DNA of 64,000 bases from Candidatus Scalindua japonica (GCF_002443295.1 NZ_BAOS01000013.1:124001-188000), one strand, 5' to 3'. Shown: positions 52,791-62,958, counted from the stretch's first letter. Notes: generated by a model not told the origin, from the letters alone. Made by a program: numbers and translations.

Positions 52791-54194
52791 ATGTTAAAAA
52801 GACACAGTACATTCTTTGAAACACTGGTCCTCTTTTTTGACTGGATAGCGCTGTCCTGTTCCTGGATACTAGCGTATTATTTACGTTTTTATCTCCCTTT
52901 TATTCCTGTATCTAAAGGGGTGCCCTCATTCCTTACCTACCTTTCGTTTCTTACCATTATGCTTCCACTCTGGTATATTGTGTTTAAGGCATTTGGATTG
53001 TACAGGCCAAGAAGGATTTCGTCGAGATTTGCAGAGGTAATAGACATCGCAAAGGGAACTTCAATCGCTATCTTGTTTTTTCTTTCTCTGACATTTTTTG
53101 TCAGAAAATATGAATTTTCAAGGCTTACTTTTCTATACTTCTGGGTAATATGTGTGATTACCTTGACTATTGAAAGAATTCTTTTTCGTGAGCTTTTAAG
53201 GTTTATTAGAAAAAAGGGATATAACTTGAGATACGCTTTAATCGTAGGAACTGGGAACCTGGCGCTGGATGTTACCGACAGATTACATAATCATCCGGAA
53301 CTTGGAATCAAGATCAGGGGCTTTTTAAGTGATAATAAAACGCAGATTGGTAACGAACTTAAAGGTTTTAAGGTGCTTGATACTTGCAGCAATATTCGAA
53401 GTATTGTAATGAACCAGAAGATTGACATGGTTTTGATTACTATCCCTTTAAGTGCCCATGAAAGGCTAAAGAGGATCCTTGACGATATAGGTGACGAGAC
53501 TGTATCAATCATGCTCATTCCTGATTTAATTGAGCTTGCTACATTACGAGGGGGCATTGGCGAGTTTGAAGGCATGCCTATAATCAGCTTAAGGGACACT
53601 CCTCTATATGGTTGGAACCTCGTAATTAAAAGGGTTACAGATGTAGTTCTGTCAATTGCCATATTATTAGCCGTATCTCCTTTAATGTTAGTTATATCCG
53701 TTTTAGTAAAAGTATCTTCAAAAGGACCTGTTTTCTACAGTCAGGAACGTATGGGTATGGATGGAAATATTTTCAGCATGCTGAAGTTCAGGACAATGGA
53801 AACTCAGGCGGAAAAAGATACTGGCCCCGTATGGGCGACAAAGGGTGATTCCCGCAAAACACCAATTGGCGCATTCTTGAGAAAGACAAGCATGGATGAG
53901 CTCCCTCAGTTCTTTAATGTACTTAAAGGGGACATGAGTATTGTCGGGCCAAGACCAGAGAGAGAATTTTTTATACAACAGTTTAGAAATAAAATCCCGA
54001 AGTATATGTTGAGACACAAAATGAAGGCCGGTATCACCGGTTGGGCACAAATCAGTGGATGGAGAGGAAATACTTCGTTGGAGAAAAGAATTGAGTATGA
54101 TCTCTATTACATCGAGAACTGGAGCCTCAGATTTGATATAGAAATAATGTGGCTGACTATCTGGAGGGGACTTGTAAATAAACATGCATACTAA
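52791..54194 (+). CDS. Polyprenyl-phosphate sugar-1-phosphate transferase (WcaJ type)
   Basis: 467 residues. There are four or five N-terminal transmembrane helices and a Rossmann-like CoA-binding-type domain (YALIVGTGNLALDVTDRLHNH). One more helix (DVVLSIAILLAVSPLMLVISVLVK) leads into the catalytic domain: GPVFYSQERMGMDGNIFSMLKFRTM, LRKTSMDELPQFFNVLKGDMSIVGPRPE, AGITGWAQISGWRGNT. It initiates exopolysaccharide or O-antigen repeat units by linking a sugar phosphate to undecaprenyl phosphate. Confidence 0.93.
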   Translation: MLKRHSTFFETLVLFFDWIALSCSWILAYYLRFYLPFIPVSKGVPSFLTYLSFLTIMLPLWYIVFKAFGLYRPRRISSRFAEVIDIAKGTSIAILFFLSLTFFVRKYEFSRLTFLYFWVICVITLTIERILFRELLRFIRKKGYNLRYALIVGTGNLALDVTDRLHNHPELGIKIRGFLSDNKTQIGNELKGFKVLDTCSNIRSIVMNQKIDMVLITIPLSAHERLKRILDDIGDETVSIMLIPDLIELATLRGGIGEFEGMPIISLRDTPLYGWNLVIKRVTDVVLSIAILLAVSPLMLVISVLVKVSSKGPVFYSQERMGMDGNIFSMLKFRTMETQAEKDTGPVWATKGDSRKTPIGAFLRKTSMDELPQFFNVLKGDMSIVGPRPEREFFIQQFRNKIPKYMLRHKMKAGITGWAQISGWRGNTSLEKRIEYDLYYIENWSLRFDIEIMWLTIWRGLVNKHAY

Positions 54195-54215
54195 AACTAC
54201 TGGTAATAAACTTAA

Positions 54216-55082
54216 ATGAGCTGGTTTGTTTACGCATTCATTTGTGCGTTAAGTCTGGCAACGGCTGATGCATTGAGTAAAAAAGCATTGAATGATAATA
54301 TTGATCCATCTATTGTTGCTTGGATCAGGACAGGTTACACCGTCCCATTTATGGTTTTAATCATACCCTTTATTGAAAAACCTGAACTTGATGGAACTTT
54401 CTATAGGGCGCTGTTTTCGGCTATACCGCTTGATATAATAGCGCTGCTACTCTATATGAAGGCAATAAAGATATCACCGCTTTCCCTGACACTCCCGTTC
54501 TTATCCTTAACCCCAGTCTTTTTGATTGGAACATCATATATTATTCTGGGAGAGAGGCCTGATGGATCCGGCTTGATTGGCATTGTTTTAGTCGTAATAG
54601 GCGCTTATTTGCTGAACGTTCATACAATCAGTCGAGGTTTACTTCAACCATTTAAGGCGATAGCTAAAGAACATGGATCTTTGTTAATGATTATTGTTGC
54701 CTTTACATTCAGTATAGGTGCTTGTATTGGTAAGATAGCAGTGCAACATTCAGATCCGGTTTTTTTCAGTGTTATTTACTCATTTTTACTATCATTTTTT
54801 CTATTCCTGGTCATCAGCTTCAGGAACAGACAGTTTTTCTCGAAAGTAACTTTAAGACCTGTACTTTTTCTTCTTATTGGTATACTGATAACGATAATGA
54901 TAATTACACATGTAAAAGCAATTAGTCTTGTAGAAGTTGCTTATATGGTTTCAGTAAAACGGTTGAGTATTCTTTTCGGTGTTATTTACGGTGTTATGTT
55001 CTTCAAGGAAAAAAATATTAAAGAGAGATTATTAGGAGCAACGGTTATGGTTTCCGGTATAATAACAATCACCGTTTTTTAG
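54216..55082 (+). CDS. EamA/DMT-superfamily transporter
   Basis: 288 residues, about ten transmembrane helices in two EamA repeats (MSWFVYAFICALSLATADALSKKAL and SLLMIIVAFTFSIGACIGKIAV). It carries the typical end-of-repeat motifs TPVFLIGTSYIILGERP and VKRLSILFGVIYGVMFFKEKN. This family moves small metabolites or lipid-linked sugars. Its position directly behind the sugar transferase suggests export or flipping of a glycan precursor, but this is inference. Confidence 0.85.
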   Translation: MSWFVYAFICALSLATADALSKKALNDNIDPSIVAWIRTGYTVPFMVLIIPFIEKPELDGTFYRALFSAIPLDIIALLLYMKAIKISPLSLTLPFLSLTPVFLIGTSYIILGERPDGSGLIGIVLVVIGAYLLNVHTISRGLLQPFKAIAKEHGSLLMIIVAFTFSIGACIGKIAVQHSDPVFFSVIYSFLLSFFLFLVISFRNRQFFSKVTLRPVLFLLIGILITIMIITHVKAISLVEVAYMVSVKRLSILFGVIYGVMFFKEKNIKERLLGATVMVSGIITITVF

Positions 55083-55271
55083 AATATTATACATGAATTT
55101 TAATGTATATATTGTTTGAAAGATTGAGAACAGTTAACAGGGGTAGCCTTGATACTATTGTTAATGGGGGCAGAACATGTGCAGGGTGAACTGAATATGG
55201 GGGAGAATAAAATAGTTGCTGGACAGCATACATATCCATTCGTTTTTAAACTTGAAACCAAGTAAAATCCG

Positions 55272-55306
55272 CCTCCTCTTTCGGCTCCGCCATTTGAAAG
55301 GGGAGG
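55272..55306 (-). terminator. Hairpin between convergent eamA and metF
   Basis: CCTCCTCTTTC and GAAAGGGGAGG form an 11-bp stem (one G-U pair) with a 13-nt loop. It lies 20 bp beyond the metF stop, in the gap between two converging genes, so transcript-end formation is its probable role. The U-run is short. Confidence 0.45.
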
Positions 55307-55325
55307 ATTCCGGAAATTGGGTAGT

Positions 55326-56279
55326 TTATGGTGTCGGCCTTGGGAGTAACCCGGCTCTTTCTGTAATTTCAGGTACTATTTCTTCCCACTCCACTGCCAT
55401 AATGTGCACGCCTGAAACTCCTTCGATTTTCCTTACTCTCTCAATTACTTCAAGACAGATATTTATACCTTCAGCTTTTTTCTTCTCTGCCCCTTCCAGA
55501 CGCGTTATTATCTCATCAGGTACATCCATACCGGGAACATTTTTCTTCATGTACTTCGCCATGCCGAGAGATCTGATGGGTGTGACACCGGCCAGGATAA
55601 ATACCTTCTTATGCAATCCCATGTTTCTGACCATACTCATCCACTTCTCAAATTTTTCAACATTGTAGATAATTTGAGTCTGAATAAAGTCTGCACCCGC
55701 CTTTACTTTCTTAGCAAGACGAGCAGCACGATATTGGAAAGGGTCAGAAAAAGGATTCTCCGCAGCGCCTAAAAAAAGTTTTGGCTCTTCTGTCTTTAAT
55801 TCTTCGCCGGACTGAAACTTCTTCTCATCTCTCATTTGTCTGAACATATCAAGCTGGTTAATAGAATCCAGATCAAAAACACCTTTGGCCTCAGGATGGT
55901 CGCCAAAACACTGATGATCACCGGTCAGGCAAAGAAGGTTTTTCATGCCCAACGCTGCGGCGCCAAGTATATCACTCTGCATTGCTATTCTATTCCTGTC
56001 TCTACAAGTCAACTGCACAACCGGTTCCATTCCCATGTTCAAGAGTATGGCCCCGCTTGCGATACTGGAAAGACGTACCATTGCTGTCTGGCAGTCAGTT
56101 AAATTGAACGCGTCAGCATAACCTTTTAAAAACTTTGCTTTCTCTTCAACTGCTTCCCGACTGGCCCCTCTGGGAGGGCCCAATTCTGATGTAACAACAA
56201 ACTCGCCTTTCTTGAGAAGCTTCTCTAAATTACTTCCTGATTTTAAATTATTATTGTTTGTGTCGTGTTCTTCGCTCAT
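55326..56279 (-). CDS. metF: Methylenetetrahydrofolate reductase
   Basis: 317 residues, a TIM barrel: FVVTSELGPPRGASREAV, AFNLTDCQTAMVRLSSIASG, QLTCRDRNRIAMQSDILGAAALGMKNLLCLTGDH, ADFIQTQIIYNVEKFEKWM, FILAGVTPIRS. It reduces 5,10-methylene-THF to 5-methyl-THF, for methionine synthesis or the methyl branch of the Wood-Ljungdahl pathway. It lies 15 bp behind a large iron-sulfur flavoprotein with an MvhD-type domain, which argues for the latter role and for ferredoxin- or heterodisulfide-reductase-type electron supply. Confidence 0.93.
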   Translation of the reverse strand: MSEEHDTNNNNLKSGSNLEKLLKKGEFVVTSELGPPRGASREAVEEKAKFLKGYADAFNLTDCQTAMVRLSSIASGAILLNMGMEPVVQLTCRDRNRIAMQSDILGAAALGMKNLLCLTGDHQCFGDHPEAKGVFDLDSINQLDMFRQMRDEKKFQSGEELKTEEPKLFLGAAENPFSDPFQYRAARLAKKVKAGADFIQTQIIYNVEKFEKWMSMVRNMGLHKKVFILAGVTPIRSLGMAKYMKKNVPGMDVPDEIITRLEGAEKKKAEGINICLEVIERVRKIEGVSGVHIMAVEWEEIVPEITERAGLLPRPTP

Positions 56280-56294
56280 AGTGATATTAAATGG

Positions 56295-58370
56295 TTATAA
56301 ATGCTTTATCTCGTCAATCAATTGATTTGCTGTTTGTAAAAAGCCGTTACCGTCCTGGTCAGGGAGCGCATGGTGTTTTATTCTCTCCTTTTCAATGCCG
56401 ATTGAAACCAGGAAATCCATCGCGGTTTCAGCCCTCTGTTCTGCCCAGGCATGACATGAATCACCAAAATGGCACATATCGTCACATGATGTAATTAAAA
56501 CTCCATCAGCACCCTTCTCAAACGCGTCTAGTATTAATCCGGGACTTAACTTTCCTAAACTGAGCAGATTAATCTGCCTGATATTTTCAGGCAACTCTTC
56601 TTTGGAGAGCGCCAGATCGAGATTATAACTGCAATAGAAGTTTATTATCAACGGTTCAGAAGTTTTTGCCTCTTTAAAAGCATCATTTAACTGGTCTTTG
56701 CCCATATCCTCATACTGACCCTTAAACTCTATTGCCTTTGCAGGGCATTCCACAACACACATCCCACACGATTGGCAATCATTTCCTATATGAGCAAAAT
56801 TTTCATCTTCTTTTATCTTTGGTATTTCAAAAGGGCAGACCCTGACACATGTCAGACATGCAATGCAGAGCTCGGATGACACTGTGGCTCCGTTTCCACA
56901 GTTCATGCACCGCATTGCTTCACGTACCGCAATCTCTTCCGTGAAGCCCAGCTCAACCTCATCCCAATTCCCTGTCCTTGTATTTGGATCGAGGACCGGC
57001 ATTTCATCCCTCTCTTCTGTTTTTATTTTCTCAACCCTTGTTTCCGTCTTTGACAGTTCATCAATAGGTTTAACGTCTCTGAATTTATGATCAGTCCTGG
57101 ACGTTTTTCTGAGGTAATTATGTATTGATAACGCGGCTTTTTTACCATGCCCCAGCCCCATAGTAAGAGTTCCTCTGCCTAATACCACATCACCACCTGC
57201 GAAAACACCCGGCATACCAGTGCTTAAAGTATCAGCCTCTGCAGCTATTGTACCCCCTCCGGTAACTCCTATCTCTTCATGCCCTTCAAGAAACGACAAA
57301 TCTGAAGCCTGGCCAATTGCCAGAATGATTGTATCTGCGTTTATTATAGACTCACTGCCTTGATGAAATGAGGGGTTAAACCTTCCCTCGCTGTCAAAAA
57401 CAGATTTGACCTTGAGCGTTTCCAGACCAGCAACCTTGCCTCCCTCTCCTATAATTCGTTTTGGGCCTACTGAAGTGTGAAGAATCGCTTTTTCCTGCAG
57501 TGTTTCTTCTATTTCGTAATCGGATGTTGGCATCTCGTTTCTATGCTCCAGGCATACTATGTTAACTTCCTTCGGCCCAAGCCTCAAAGCAGTTCTCGCG
57601 CAATCCATTGCAACCGCGCCTCCTCCAATAACAAGAACGCTGTTTCCAACCTTTGCACTGTGATGGCAGTTTGCGCTCTTTAGAAATGATATGGCATCCT
57701 GCACCCCATCTAAATCTGTACCTTCGATGGGCAGACGTCTTGTTATGGGTAAACCCACAGCTAAAAATGTAATAGCAAAATCATTCTTTAAATCGTCAAA
57801 GGATATATCCTCACCTACAGTCATATTATATTTAATTTCTACACCAAGATCTGCTATCAAACCGATGTCTTTATCCAGAAACTCTCTTGGCAGACGGTAT
57901 GTCGGCACGCCCATACGGAGCATACCTCCGGGACCGGAGTGGGCCTCAAAGATAGTACATTGATATCCAAGGAGTGCGAGATCTTTTGCGGCGGCAAGTC
58001 CTGCCGGCCCCGCTCCAATGATTGCAATCCTTTCAGAATACTTGATTTCTGCCTGTCTCTCTATACCTTTTGTTTTGTCATTGAGAAAGCCATCAGCAAG
58101 AAAACGTTTAAGCCATGCAATTGCGATAGGCTTATCTATAACATTCCTTCGGCATTCTGTCTCACACGGATGAGTGCATATGCGCCCACATGCGGACGGT
58201 AACGCGTTTCTTTCCGCGACGACCTGTATTGCTTCAGAAAACCGGCCCCTTGCGATCAATTGTATATAATCCCGCGCATCCTGTCGGATTGGACAGGCAA
58301 CAATACATGGCGCCTCTTCGTCAACAATGTATCTGTTTATCTTTGACTTGTCCCCAAAAACATCAATCAT
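56295..58370 (-). CDS. GltD-like FAD/NAD oxidoreductase fused to ferredoxin and MvhD-type domains
   Basis: 691 residues. Domain order: an N-terminal 4Fe-4S domain of the GltD type (CIVACPIRQDARDYIQ, CGRICTHPCETECRRN); FAD and NAD folds (IIGAGPAGLAAAKDLALLGY, VLVIGGGAVAMDCARTALRLG, GVFAGGDVVLGRGTL). A double ferredoxin (CMNCGN, CIACLTCVRVCPF, CQSCGMCVVECP, about residues 495-555) follows. Last is an MvhD-type domain (FYCSYNLDLALS, GADGVLITSCDDMCHFGDSCHAW), which in methanogens links hydrogenase to heterodisulfide reductase. It probably passes electrons from NAD(P)H and/or ferredoxin to MetF, encoded directly downstream. Bifurcation is a hypothesis. Confidence 0.88.
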   Translation of the reverse strand: MIDVFGDKSKINRYIVDEEAPCIVACPIRQDARDYIQLIARGRFSEAIQVVAERNALPSACGRICTHPCETECRRNVIDKPIAIAWLKRFLADGFLNDKTKGIERQAEIKYSERIAIIGAGPAGLAAAKDLALLGYQCTIFEAHSGPGGMLRMGVPTYRLPREFLDKDIGLIADLGVEIKYNMTVGEDISFDDLKNDFAITFLAVGLPITRRLPIEGTDLDGVQDAISFLKSANCHHSAKVGNSVLVIGGGAVAMDCARTALRLGPKEVNIVCLEHRNEMPTSDYEIEETLQEKAILHTSVGPKRIIGEGGKVAGLETLKVKSVFDSEGRFNPSFHQGSESIINADTIILAIGQASDLSFLEGHEEIGVTGGGTIAAEADTLSTGMPGVFAGGDVVLGRGTLTMGLGHGKKAALSIHNYLRKTSRTDHKFRDVKPIDELSKTETRVEKIKTEERDEMPVLDPNTRTGNWDEVELGFTEEIAVREAMRCMNCGNGATVSSELCIACLTCVRVCPFEIPKIKEDENFAHIGNDCQSCGMCVVECPAKAIEFKGQYEDMGKDQLNDAFKEAKTSEPLIINFYCSYNLDLALSKEELPENIRQINLLSLGKLSPGLILDAFEKGADGVLITSCDDMCHFGDSCHAWAEQRAETAMDFLVSIGIEKERIKHHALPDQDGNGFLQTANQLIDEIKHL

Positions 58371-58459
58371 ATATCTTTAATCTTATATTTAATAGTAGAA
58401 TACTGAACAAATTGCTGATTTATAAGAATTGAATATTCTATTTTGATAATGACATTATG

Positions 58460-58726
58460 TCAAGTGAAATTGGATTCATAGTGTTGTTTGGTTTTGACAA
58501 GATCAAAATCTACAATTTGAGACTGAAACCCTGATAGGGAACCCCATCTCTGATATCTTACAAAAATAGTGTTTCCTTTAAAAATTAAATTTGATGTATC
58601 GGTCATGGTGAAAATCGGAGGTATTCTGACAATCAGTAGTTTGTCACTCTCAGTAACAATCAGTTCGGTTTCCAGCTGGGCCTTGTTACCTTTTATTTGG
58701 ATTTTTAATGACATCCCATTTATCAT
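58460..58726 (-). CDS. Small protein resembling the N-terminal domain of PilZ/YcgR-type proteins
   Basis: 88 residues with a GGGATC-type weak ribosome binding site. The pattern LKIQIKGNKAQLETELIV, ESDKLLIVRIPP, NLIFKGNTIFVRYQRWGS and LSGFQSQIVDF looks like the N-terminal beta-barrel that precedes PilZ in flagellar-brake proteins. The PilZ half itself is absent (the frame ends soon after QIVDF), so it is a fragment or a stand-alone barrel. The assignment is by pattern only. Confidence 0.4.
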   Translation of the reverse strand: MINGMSLKIQIKGNKAQLETELIVTESDKLLIVRIPPIFTMTDTSNLIFKGNTIFVRYQRWGSLSGFQSQIVDFDLVKTKQHYESNFT

Positions 58727-59059
58727 CCATAGATCCCTTTCTAAATTGGTAGCAACAGTTAAGCTGTGGTGTAACCACTATCCCCCATCATGCTTCACAA
58801 ATTCAACCACATTGTATAACAATCCAAACATATTGACTTGAAAAAATACTTGATTTCTACTCATCGTTGTTCTATCCTTAATTTTGTTCCTATAAAGCAA
58901 TCCCATATCATCTATGGTTGAAATAAGCTTTTACGGAATAGACACAAAAAATAATCTGTTTTTTATAATTTCTAGATTAAAAATAAGCATGTTACTTCAG
59001 GCGTTGTTTTAATCTGGAAGATGTTTTCTTTCCTGTGAAATTATAGGGTAGGTTTTACG
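58727..59059. other. Intergenic region
   Basis: About 330 bp, AT-rich. I see no convincing gene or strong structure. Confidence 0.4.
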
Positions 59060-59482
59060 ATGGATATTAAAGATTTAATTTTCACAAACAAAGAAATACG
59101 TTTTAAGAAAAATGAGATTATATTTAAAGAGAAGGAAGAAGGTAAGGAGATATATTTTATAGTTTCCGGCATGGTCAAGATTGTGAAAAGAGTATTAGAT
59201 AAAGAAGTAGCATTAGCAATCATTGAACCAGGTGAGTTTTTTGGGGACATGTCTTTAATAACGGGAAATAGACGTGTTGCATCAGCAAAAGCTAACACAA
59301 ACTGTGAGTTGAATACTATGGATAAGAAAACATTTGAATTAAATCTATCAAATAATAAAAGGTTTATGAAAAGTATTGTTGAGTCACTTGCTTTTCGCCT
59401 TGAAGAAACGGATTTGACTCTTAAACATTATCTCCAGAAAACCTTGGTTACTTTACCAGGAAAATCAATTTCTATCTTCTAA
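59060..59482 (+). CDS. Stand-alone cyclic-nucleotide-binding domain protein
   Basis: 140 residues, one CRP-type cNMP-binding beta-barrel: IIFKEKEEGKEIYFIVSGMVKIV, then FFGDMSLITGNRRVASAKANTNCELNTMDKKTFE, the phosphate-binding cassette with its Arg. It ends after the C-helix (SLAFRLEETDLTLKHYLQKTL) with no helix-turn-helix, so it is not a transcription factor by itself. It lies on the same strand upstream of the PAS/GAF sensor and the receiver-CHAT gene and may sense a ligand for that pathway. Confidence 0.85.
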   Translation: MDIKDLIFTNKEIRFKKNEIIFKEKEEGKEIYFIVSGMVKIVKRVLDKEVALAIIEPGEFFGDMSLITGNRRVASAKANTNCELNTMDKKTFELNLSNNKRFMKSIVESLAFRLEETDLTLKHYLQKTLVTLPGKSISIF

Positions 59483-59853
59483 AGAGGTGTCTAAATTGAA
59501 TAAATGGCATAACATACACAACCGCCATTTTTTATAATATAAACTACGTATACCAAGTAGATTATTACTATTCCTAAATCATAATAAGCTTATAATGTTG
59601 AGAGAAAATAGCGTTTTGCCTATTCTAATCCTCATTCATTATAGTGAGGCATGCAATATCTTTCTCTCGCAGACATTTGTGAAGAGTTTTCTGAAAGGAA
59701 ATAGATATTGTTATGCTTCTATAACAAATCATTGTGTTAAATTTACCTGTTTCATTTATCTCTTTTTAATTTCAGTCCCTGGAAATTCGCTATTGTAATT
59801 ATTATTTGATATTTCAATAGCAAATTAATATTTCAGTTTTTTTTAGTTGAAGT
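59483..59853. other. Intergenic region before the sensor gene
   Basis: About 370 bp, very AT-rich. I see no convincing gene. It probably contains the promoter of the sensor/CHAT pair. Confidence 0.4.
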
Positions 59854-59907
59854 ATGATAGAGAAACTCTCAAGGGTCAATAGATGGTTTAAAAAGGAGGT
59901 TGGTTTA

Positions 59908-62900
59908 ATGAAAACTCACAATCAAAACGAATCAACAGACTTAAATCCCAAAATCACAAAGTACATTGAACTGAAAAGGACTGAAATCTTCGATAGCTGG
60001 CTAGACGCTTTAAGGCAGAAATGGAACGATAAAGCAGACCAGAAAATATTTTTAATTAAAAAAAATCAAGAAGAAAGAAAAGGGTTGTTCTCTTTGCTGT
60101 TAAAGTTATTATTGTCATGCAATATCGGATTAGAGGACTCAGATTTAGAAAGAATTTTATACAAGATCAGAAAAGAAGAGTATTCGATTTCAGATTTCTA
60201 TTTTGAAGTAAGGTCTCTTGAGGAAACTATTGAAAAGGTGTTACAACGTTCACACGATATAAAAGCCATAGAACTTATAGATTGTAGAAACCTGACTCGA
60301 ATGAAGCTTTCAAACGTATTCGAAGCCGTTCTTAGAGAAACATCAGAGGTTTATGAATACGTCTGTGAATTGGGTAGCAGGGGATTTTGTCAGTTTGATA
60401 TAAATGGAAAAATAATCTATGCCAATAAAGAAATGCATGTACTCATGGACTCAAAAGCTATTATTGGTAAACAATTTGAATCTCTATTTATAGATGATGA
60501 TCAAGAAGTTAAACAAATGGCGATTTCCGGTAGTCCAGGTGAGAAACCAATAATACAACAGTTGCAATTAATAGTCAATAACAGTAGAACAAAAACAGTC
60601 AAAGCAGAGATCGCTCCTATCTTTATAGATGGCAATAAAATAGGGGGATATGCCAGTATTACAGATATTGAGACGGAGATGACTATCTTTAAGCACTCAC
60701 CTGTAGGAATAGCCAAAGCAAATACTAAAGGAATAATAACTTATGCAAACAAAACGATGTGTGAAGAAATCTGCCAGTCAGATAAATTACAAGGAAAGCT
60801 TGTAAGTGATATATTTGATACAAAAAACTATGAAATTGTTAAAAACCAGCTTAAGAAGCGAATGGAAGATGGATTGAGTAATGAGTATGAGGTTGAAATA
60901 ACCCGCGCCGATGGAAAACAGATTCCAGTTATGATCACTGGCATGTCCGAAAAAAATTCCCTGGGGAAATCAATTGGAACACTGGCAATATTCCGGAATA
61001 TTGAATTGGATAAAGCGGCTAAGGAAATGCATAAACATATTGAAACTATCCATGACGAGCAACAACTTCTTCAAAATGCAGCGAGAATAACAAACGTACT
61101 TGTTCCCTTTGAACTATTCACAGTTTTTGTATATAGTTCTGATATGAACCATGAACGTATACTTTTTTCCTATCCACAAAGAGATGAACAAGAGAGTGAA
61201 AAGGTCCGGTGGCGAGAGCTACCCTCTAATATGGCAAACATTGTAAAAAAGAAGACCGTTTTTACTACGAATGATTTACCTCAACTATCAGAACAGTTCA
61301 TGTTTCAGGGCTTCCGTTCCTTAATCGGATATAATGTCATAAGAGAAGGTAATACGGTAGCATCCTTTTTCCTTCTAAGCAGAAAAGAAGATACTTTCAA
61401 TAAAAAAGATGAAATAAAAAAGCACAAAGATTGTTTTGAATATAAAAAACTACCCTTAGATGAAGCTGTGCTTACCGCTATGTCTTTTGAAAAGGAAAAG
61501 GAATTAACATTTCGACTTAATCTTATTAAAGATATTTCGTCTGCATCTAATAATATTAAGAAGATAGCAGTTGTGATTGTCAAAAGACTCAGTGAACACT
61601 ATAACTGGCAACATGTTTCTATCTTCCAGGTGAATGAAGGACAAAAGAAAATACGACTACTGTGCCAGAAATCCAGTTCTAAAGCATTTTCTTTGTTTAA
61701 AGGTTATGAACAACCTATAAATGCTGGTATCCTTGGCCATGTCTACGCCAACAAAAAAATTGTAAATACGGGAGATGTGCGCGGAGATAGCAAATATAAA
61801 GATAAATATCTGGAAGGTTTTCAAAATACGACTTCTGAACTCTGCCTGCCCATTATCATGGAAGGCGATGTTGTTTGGTTACTCAACATAGAAGATTCAC
61901 AAAAGAATGCTATTTCAAAAAATGAAGAAGATGCTTTAAAGGTAATAATCAACGAAATACAATCATTAGTGGAAAAATCCAATATCCAATATTTTCTCAA
62001 TTCTACATTAGAATTTGCCTCAGATATGGTAATTGTCACCGACAGTAAGGGGAAGATAGAGAGGGTAAATCCAGCATCTTTGAAGTTACTTGGCTATTTA
62101 GAAAAAGAGATGAAAAACAGGTATTTCAAGGAATTTATTAATAATGAGGATGTTACCAAGGATATATTAGATGCTGATAATATTCCCAGTGATGAAGTTG
62201 TTTTGCTGAGTAAGTCTAACAAAGAAGTGAATGTGCTCCTGTCTGTGGTTCGATTACCAGAAGAATTTGCTAAAAAAGTTTTTATTGCCAAAGATTTGAC
62301 ACAACATAAACGATTAGAAAAGATGGCTTTACTGGATAAAATGTACCAAGAGATAGCAACACAGACGAAAACACCTCTTTCACTGGTTTTTAGATGGTTG
62401 AAAAAAATAAAGAGTAAAAACGAGCTTGATTTAGAGATGTTGGAAAAAGCCATCAGGCAGTTGCATAAGGTTGAACTTACCTATGACAGGCTTGCTCTTT
62501 ATAATTATGATGAAAAAAAAGGTGGGTTTTCTCATGATAAAATACGCATAGAGATCTCGGAAGTGATTGATATCGTTATGGATGAGCTTCCTGTGGCAGA
62601 AAAAAATTTAATTAAGTATGAAAAAAAACAAATGCCGTCGATGTACGGTGACATCTTCCAACTTTCTTTTTGTCTCAAAACAATTCTTTCTTATTTGTTA
62701 AGATACGTCCCGGAAGATGAAAAGATACTTGTGAACATATTCAATAAAAATAATATGATTAAATTGCATATAAACGGTTTTTACCCAGAACTATCTAATG
62801 CAGAATATTCGCGAACGTTGGCTGAAATGGCTCTTGGTGAAGAGATTGTGAAAGATTTTATAAAACAACATGACGGAGAATACAAACAAGAGAAAAGCAG

Positions 62901-62958
62901 TGGAAGAATAGAGTTCCACATTGATTTACCTATTGACTTGAGAGAGGAACGAAAATGA
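59908..62958 (+). CDS. PAS/GAF multi-sensor protein with degenerate histidine-kinase core
   Basis: 1016 residues from ATG 59908, which has AAGGAGG at the right distance; the frame is open to ATG 59854. Domains: an N-terminal helical sensor-like region (1-150), PAS (about 155-260, GFCQFDINGKIIYANK), PAS (261-375, HSPVGIAKANTKGIITYANK), a GAF-like domain (375-525), GAF (540-690), PAS (697-810) and a kinase-like core. The core is degenerate. HEIRTPLSL is replaced by TQTKTPLSL (Thr about 818), the N-box Asn is missing (KTILSYLLRY), and the G1/G2 glycine motifs are absent although the tail EEIVKDFIKQHDGEY aligns. It probably signals by protein contact, not phosphotransfer. Its stop overlaps the next start by ATGA. 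Confidence 0.85.
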   Translation: MKTHNQNESTDLNPKITKYIELKRTEIFDSWLDALRQKWNDKADQKIFLIKKNQEERKGLFSLLLKLLLSCNIGLEDSDLERILYKIRKEEYSISDFYFEVRSLEETIEKVLQRSHDIKAIELIDCRNLTRMKLSNVFEAVLRETSEVYEYVCELGSRGFCQFDINGKIIYANKEMHVLMDSKAIIGKQFESLFIDDDQEVKQMAISGSPGEKPIIQQLQLIVNNSRTKTVKAEIAPIFIDGNKIGGYASITDIETEMTIFKHSPVGIAKANTKGIITYANKTMCEEICQSDKLQGKLVSDIFDTKNYEIVKNQLKKRMEDGLSNEYEVEITRADGKQIPVMITGMSEKNSLGKSIGTLAIFRNIELDKAAKEMHKHIETIHDEQQLLQNAARITNVLVPFELFTVFVYSSDMNHERILFSYPQRDEQESEKVRWRELPSNMANIVKKKTVFTTNDLPQLSEQFMFQGFRSLIGYNVIREGNTVASFFLLSRKEDTFNKKDEIKKHKDCFEYKKLPLDEAVLTAMSFEKEKELTFRLNLIKDISSASNNIKKIAVVIVKRLSEHYNWQHVSIFQVNEGQKKIRLLCQKSSSKAFSLFKGYEQPINAGILGHVYANKKIVNTGDVRGDSKYKDKYLEGFQNTTSELCLPIIMEGDVVWLLNIEDSQKNAISKNEEDALKVIINEIQSLVEKSNIQYFLNSTLEFASDMVIVTDSKGKIERVNPASLKLLGYLEKEMKNRYFKEFINNEDVTKDILDADNIPSDEVVLLSKSNKEVNVLLSVVRLPEEFAKKVFIAKDLTQHKRLEKMALLDKMYQEIATQTKTPLSLVFRWLKKIKSKNELDLEMLEKAIRQLHKVELTYDRLALYNYDEKKGGFSHDKIRIEISEVIDIVMDELPVAEKNLIKYEKKQMPSMYGDIFQLSFCLKTILSYLLRYVPEDEKILVNIFNKNNMIKLHINGFYPELSNAEYSRTLAEMALGEEIVKDFIKQHDGEYKQEKSSGRIEFHIDLPIDLREERK

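Noticed and set aside
59595-59798. 67-residue ORF upstream of the sensor gene
   Set aside because: AT-rich, cysteine- and isoleucine-biased chance frame without a ribosome binding site.
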